From NCBI GenBank assembly GCA_904066235.2, contig CAJFCV020000003.1, forward strand, positions 8,060,001-8,124,000: DNA of 64,000 bases. The letters run 5' to 3'. The position numbers and the translations under genes were made by a program. The notes under the pieces were generated by a model. It searched no databases, had not been told where the DNA came from, and was given only the letters and a program-made list of their open reading frames with translations. Below are positions 59,946-64,000 of this stretch, in pieces; position 1 is the first letter of the stretch, and every line of letters begins with the position of its first letter. The stretch is from Bursaphelenchus xylophilus. Its lineage: Eukaryota > Nematoda > Chromadorea > Rhabditida > Aphelenchoididae.

Positions 59946-60936
59946 CTTGGCAAGAGTATCTTGTGACCTTACGAGGAATAGAAATTGGAATAGACGAATT
60001 TAAATATTATTTTAGCAACGAAAGAAATCAATATCCCAGCATTCTTATGTTTGGAAACGGGTCCAGCGTAGAAAAACAACGAGGAGCATTTGATTTCAAA
60101 ACAAATCCGTTGAGTACACTCTTTGGATCTCTTTCTTCTTCGTCCAAAACTTTGGCCGAGCAGGGGTGGTCAGCGGACCCTATTTTTCCGATTTTCGGCC
60201 CGCGGCCCGGCCCGTCTAATTACCGGCCCGGCCCGGCCCGTCTAGTCTTTTTCCAGGCCCGGCCCGGCCCGGCCCGTGACGGGCCTGGCCCGGCCCGGCC
60301 CGGCCCGTGCAGGCCCGTTTATAGAGGGTTCTGCGAACTGCGCCCAAGCTTGGGATCTAAACTTAGGCAAAAAAGGCGTTGATATAGCTAGTAAAGGATC
60401 AATGTGATAGTTTTGTGGTTTTATAATGGAACTATAGACTTGTAAACGTTTTAGAACTTGAGAAACAGCAACTATAACAACATCAATTAATTTTCCCGGC
60501 GCGAAAACAATGAATGCCAACGGTTTGGCATTGTAATTTAGACGGGCCGGGCCGGGCCGGAAAAACCCCAGGCCCGCGGCCCGGCCCGGCCCGGCCCGTG
60601 ACGGGCCCGGCCCGTTTGTAATTTTCCATTTTTGAGCCCGGCCGGCCCGTTTGGGCCGGGCCGGGCCGGCCCGTCACGGGCCGGCCCGGCCCACTGACCA
60701 CCCCTGTGGCCGAGAAAACAGAGTAAGACTTGACCCCTGGAGACGGAGGGTGTCAAGTTTTTCTCTGTTAAAAATATTTTTCCGATTTCTGACCGTTGGC
60801 TATTTGCCGGTGGTGGCTGGTTTACCGACTTTGCGTTGATAGTTAGTCGAATTTATTTTGCTGTTAATATTATTATGTTTCAGGGTTAAGTGATGTTTAG
60901 AAGAACACCAATACTAACATAATATCGACCTTCATC
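59946..60936. other. Divergent intergenic region between innexin and PI4KA genes
   Basis: 991 bp between divergent starts; 546 bp of it is a hAT-type MITE (60161-60706). The remainder, about 215 bp on the innexin side and 230 bp on the PI4KA side, must hold the original promoters. A splice acceptor (TATGTTTCAG) near 60884 would give the PI4KA transcript a leader of about 52 nt. Confidence 0.6.
60161..60706. mobile_element. hAT-type MITE (546 bp) with GGCCC-rich arms and 8-bp target duplication
   Basis: The left end CAGGGGTGGTCAGCGGACC and the reverse complement of the right end CAGGGGTGGTCAGTGGGCC match except at two positions. The element is flanked by a perfect 8-bp direct repeat, TGGCCGAG, at 60153-60160 and 60707-60714, the classic mark of hAT insertion. 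Both arms consist of low-complexity GGCCC/GGGCC runs (60195-60315 and 60541-60690), broken by words such as CCCGTGACGGGCC that are themselves palindromic. The middle 230 bp is ordinary AT-rich DNA. There is no transposase; open frames in the arms are Gly/Arg/Pro/Ala-only artefacts. Confidence 0.92.
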
Positions 60937-63900
60937 ATGGTGCAGCAGATGTCTTTGGGCGAGGACTTTGTCCTCTCAAACCTACAGGGTTTGGCGATCT
61001 GTTCCGCATTGGCCAAGGATCTTGATTATGATAAATTAGAGAGCAGGTTGTTTGGCCGGATTCCGGGAGATGTAAATGAACTTATTCTTGGCCATAATGT
61101 TAGAAGCACTTATTTTGCAGCTGGAATCTGCATTCTACACGCTCCTCACAACAAAGTCAGTTTATTTACATTTGAATTTGCTTGGGTTTTAGAAATAGCG
61201 AAATTTAGGTACGAAGTGCAATATTATAATTTCAGTTTGATGAGCCTTTATGTGACCGATTAATGGAATTGATGGAAATGCTCCCTGTTCTTCGTTGGGT
61301 AGATGATTCCGCGTCTAGTAAACTGGACAGTAAGCTTTTAATTTTTTTTACATTCTTTGAAGTTCAGAAGTCACAATTTACGAACAATTTTTGTTTTGTC
61401 TCAATACAATTCTGGGTGATATTGCTGCTCAACATTTTGGTCTGCGTGATCGTATCATTGACCATCAATTGACTTTGCTGGAGGAGCTGGTCGAGGATAT
61501 TACCGAGTTTGTTGATGGTATCCAAAGAAGTCCGTCGTTGAATCAGTCAAGATTTAACAGAAGACTGTCATCGGAAGGTGAGTGAAGCCCCATATATTAT
61601 GGCGATTTGAAAAATGGAGTGTATAGTCGATGTTGTCTTTTATGACTTTATATTTGCAGTTGATTGTATGCGGGTGATATCAATGATATTTGGTCTTGTC
61701 CGAACGATTGGTCGATTCTCAGGCGATCCAAAAGCACCGTTGATATCCAATATTTATCCGCCGCCATTCAAAATTCAATCAGAAGATGATCAGAATGGGG
61801 GTAAACCAAAAAACGTGACGTAAGTTGAGGTTTTGTTTTCCTTATTACTTAAAAAATTGACAAAATAGTTTTAAAATACGGGTCGTTTACTTTCTATTTT
61901 TTGTTGTAGGTTGTCTACAGATGCCACGAATTGGTTTTGGAATGAGGAAAAAGAGTCGACCAAAGGAGGCTCGAGAAAAGTTTTTTCTCGGCACGGCAGC
62001 AGCTTCCTGACGCCCAATGTCGGTGATAATGACAAGCATGTGTTGAGGCTGATGTTCCCAGAGATTGAGAGACTTACTGTGCAGGTAATTTTATTATTTT
62101 TTTATCGTATTTTTAAATTACAGTAGGAAATTTCGAATTTAATTTAGCTAAAAACCTTGATGGATCAGAAATTACTCAACACTCTGGACAGGTATGCCGA
62201 AGATGTCTTCCACAACCAAAAACTGAAGAGATTTCCGTATAAATCAGTGTCCGAGACCATCACTTTGGTCTCTGTGACGTGTTTGAGGGATGTACTGCAG
62301 TTATATGAAATGCCTCATCCAGATTCACCGATCCCAATGGAATACGCTAAGGATGTAAGATATTGTAAAATACACCATATGACCGGTGGATGAATGCTAT
62401 CTTTGAAAATTTTAGTTGTACACATTTGCCGCCCAGCAATTTGCCCAAGGCCAGGAACAGTTGAAAATGAAGAATTTCAATGAAGATATCAGAGAGATTC
62501 GGCGTTCTGTCGATGACGAAATGACTCAGCCAATGGTGAATCGACTCAAAATGCTGATTATAGCGAACTCACTTTGTATTGAGCTCATTGTTTGGAGTGC
62601 AATCGATGAAAACAGTAAGGATTAAATAATTTTGATGATTTTTACTGTGATAATTGATAAAAATCTTAATAACAAAAAGTTTAGGTGGTTATTTGGTCTG
62701 TAACAACATCCAAGACAAATTATGGCAGCCTCATCGGCATGTCCTCATCCAGAATCCAATCAGTGTTGTTGCATTGGAAGCGTTGGGCGGAATGGCCGAA
62801 AAATTCCCTGCATTGTCGAGCACCATTGTTGTCAGGTGTCTCTGTAGCTTTCTTTTGGATCCATGTCCACTGCTGACTAAGCTAACATCAAGTGAAGTAT
62901 GTATTTTGAACATGATTATTCTTGGGTGACCTAGTGTAATATAATTTTTTTTTATCGATTTTACGGACTTTTTTTAGTTTGACAAAGGGGATAGAACAAT
63001 GACCAAAGAGCAGTGTGAAGCGGTCAGTCGACGAAGATTGGGATTGAATAGTTTGCGAACGGCCGCCATTGATGCACTGTGCAGAGCCCTAAAGGCGGCC
63101 ATTCCAGGGACGGAGTCGGACTCGGAAAATGGAGCCGAAGAAACACTTATCAGGTCTTGTTTGACCCAATTGTCCGCAAAGTTGTATGTACCCGAGAATG
63201 CGGCGGTTGAAAGGTGCGTTTCGAGAGTTCATTGTATTATAATAGGCAAAATTGGGCTGCAGTTTTAAAAACCCATGGAATTTTATGATAGTTACTACTG
63301 TTTGTGATATTCGCATTATTTTATATTTTAGCGCGGTTTACTTGATCTCCGAGAACGTTATCATGGCCTTGGGAAGTATTGGAATCACTTTGAAGGATCG
63401 AAAGATCCCTCAAATTGTCCTTCAAATCTTCCTCCAAAGATTTGCTCAACCTCCGTCATCTTTAGATCAAGTGATTATTAATTCGCTTGCAGATATGTGG
63501 ATTGCTGGAGCGGTAAGTTTACTTTTGATTATTTTTTATTGTTTTTATCGATGTATTATTAAAATTAAGCTTTCTGGCTTCTCTAATGTGTTGCAGTAAC
63601 ATTTCAGACCGTAATTCACGATGGAGTCATCAAGTTGTTCACAAGGATTATATTGGAATCGAGTAATCGAGTTTATACTTCCGATCCTCTACAACAAGGT
63701 CAACGGTACTCTCATGTCTCATTGGTCGTGGACAGTGCGTTGGCCAGAATGGCAAAGGCCTTGACGAAAGAAGAGGAGCAGATGGAATTACTATATCGGT
63801 TGTTAGAACTGTTTGTCCAATTGGCGATCGAAGGGAAAAGAGTCAACGAGAAGATTAGGAAAACGGCGGTGAAAGTGAGTACTTGGGATCTAACAGATGT

Positions 63901-64000
63901 CGCTGAAATAGTTTGACTGTAGTTTGACTAGTATTACTACGGGTTTTTCCTAAAACTGGATTATTTTAGATGACGGCAAATGCTGGAAATCTTGGAGTTC
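60937..64000 (+). CDS. PI4KA: Phosphatidylinositol 4-kinase alpha (PI4KA), N-terminal part, cut by window edge
   Basis: Twelve exons are visible: 60937-61155, 61236-61329, 61368-61577, 61660-61819, 61910-62084, 62148-62354, 62416-62614, 62685-62896, 62978-63213, 63332-63512, 63608-63874 and 63970 to the edge, giving about 730 residues so far. PI4KA makes PI4P at the plasma membrane in a complex with TTC7, FAM126 and EFR3. The kinase domain lies beyond the window, so the call rests on the helical solenoid: ENVIMALGSIGITLKDRKIP, IVLQIFLQRFAQPPSSLDQV, YSHVSLVVDSALARMAKAL, LLELFVQLAIEGKRVNEKI and AGNLGV match the human protein closely in order and spacing. Upstream, FGLRDRIIDHQLTLLEELVE and TISTRUCTURE-like helices are less conserved. 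All visible junctions are in phase. The start at 60937 is the first ATG after a good acceptor near 60884. Confidence 0.92.

Noticed and set aside
60242..60756. Gly/Arg/Pro/Ala-rich open frames in the GGCCC arms
   Set aside because: They are translations of simple repeats inside a hAT MITE, not a collagen-like or silk-like gene.

Overview
The window is nuclear DNA of an animal, almost certainly a nematode. It holds 16 protein genes built from many short exons. Most introns are 30-100 bp with GTAAG donors and TTTCAG/TTTTAG acceptors, and several acceptors lie only 4-13 nt upstream of a start codon, as expected for spliced-leader trans-splicing. The gene content fits too: a LET-756-like FGF, LST-2, a DMSR-type peptide GPCR, an OSM-9/OCR-type TRPV channel, an innexin and a nematode muscle myosin regulatory light chain. 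I cannot name the species. All homology calls are recalled family knowledge; no search was run. Each exon chain was joined by hand, and for every complete gene the summed exon length is a multiple of three with an open frame.

Layout, left to right. 1-5.7 kb: no supportable gene. 5.7-11.4 kb (+): an S9 serine peptidase, a diverged TMEM177-like protein and TMEM177, spaced 154 and 118 bp apart like a nematode operon; the last two look like tandem paralogues. 11.7-13.9 kb (-): a JmjC KDM6-family histone demethylase. 15.1-15.5 kb: a fold-back MITE. 15.6-17.4 kb (-): the Golgi enzyme MGAT2. 21.1-22.0 kb (+): muscle myosin regulatory light chain. 22.7-24.3 kb (-): a CANT1/apyrase nucleotidase. 25.0-28.1 kb (+): a TRPV channel. 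28.3-30.0 kb (-): AP-2 mu. 31.3-33.8 kb (+): LST-2.

33.8-38.2 kb is gene-poor. 38.3-40.1 kb (+): an FGF with a very basic tail. 40.4-40.9 kb (-): a short unrecognised coding piece. 42.9-45.8 kb (+): a DMSR-like GPCR. 45.8-48.8 kb: a repeat island with a mariner-type MITE, a second TA-flanked MITE and a strong fold-back made of GC-rich minisatellite units. 48.8-50.3 kb (-): cystinosin. 51.6-57.5 kb (+): a full-length DDX60-like helicase. 58.1-59.9 kb (-): an innexin. 60.2-60.7 kb: a hAT-type MITE with a perfect 8-bp target duplication. 60.9 kb to the right edge (+): the N-terminal part of phosphatidylinositol 4-kinase alpha.

Apart from the candidate operon, neighbours share no obvious pathway, which is usual for animal DNA. 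Loose themes are endomembrane and lysosome biology (AP-2 mu, LST-2, cystinosin, MGAT2, CANT1, PI4KA) and excitable-cell signalling (TRPV, innexin, DMSR). The most unusual parts are the tandem TMEM177 pair, the three inverted-repeat element types in and near the 45.8-48.8 kb island, the hAT MITE, and the basic-tailed FGF.
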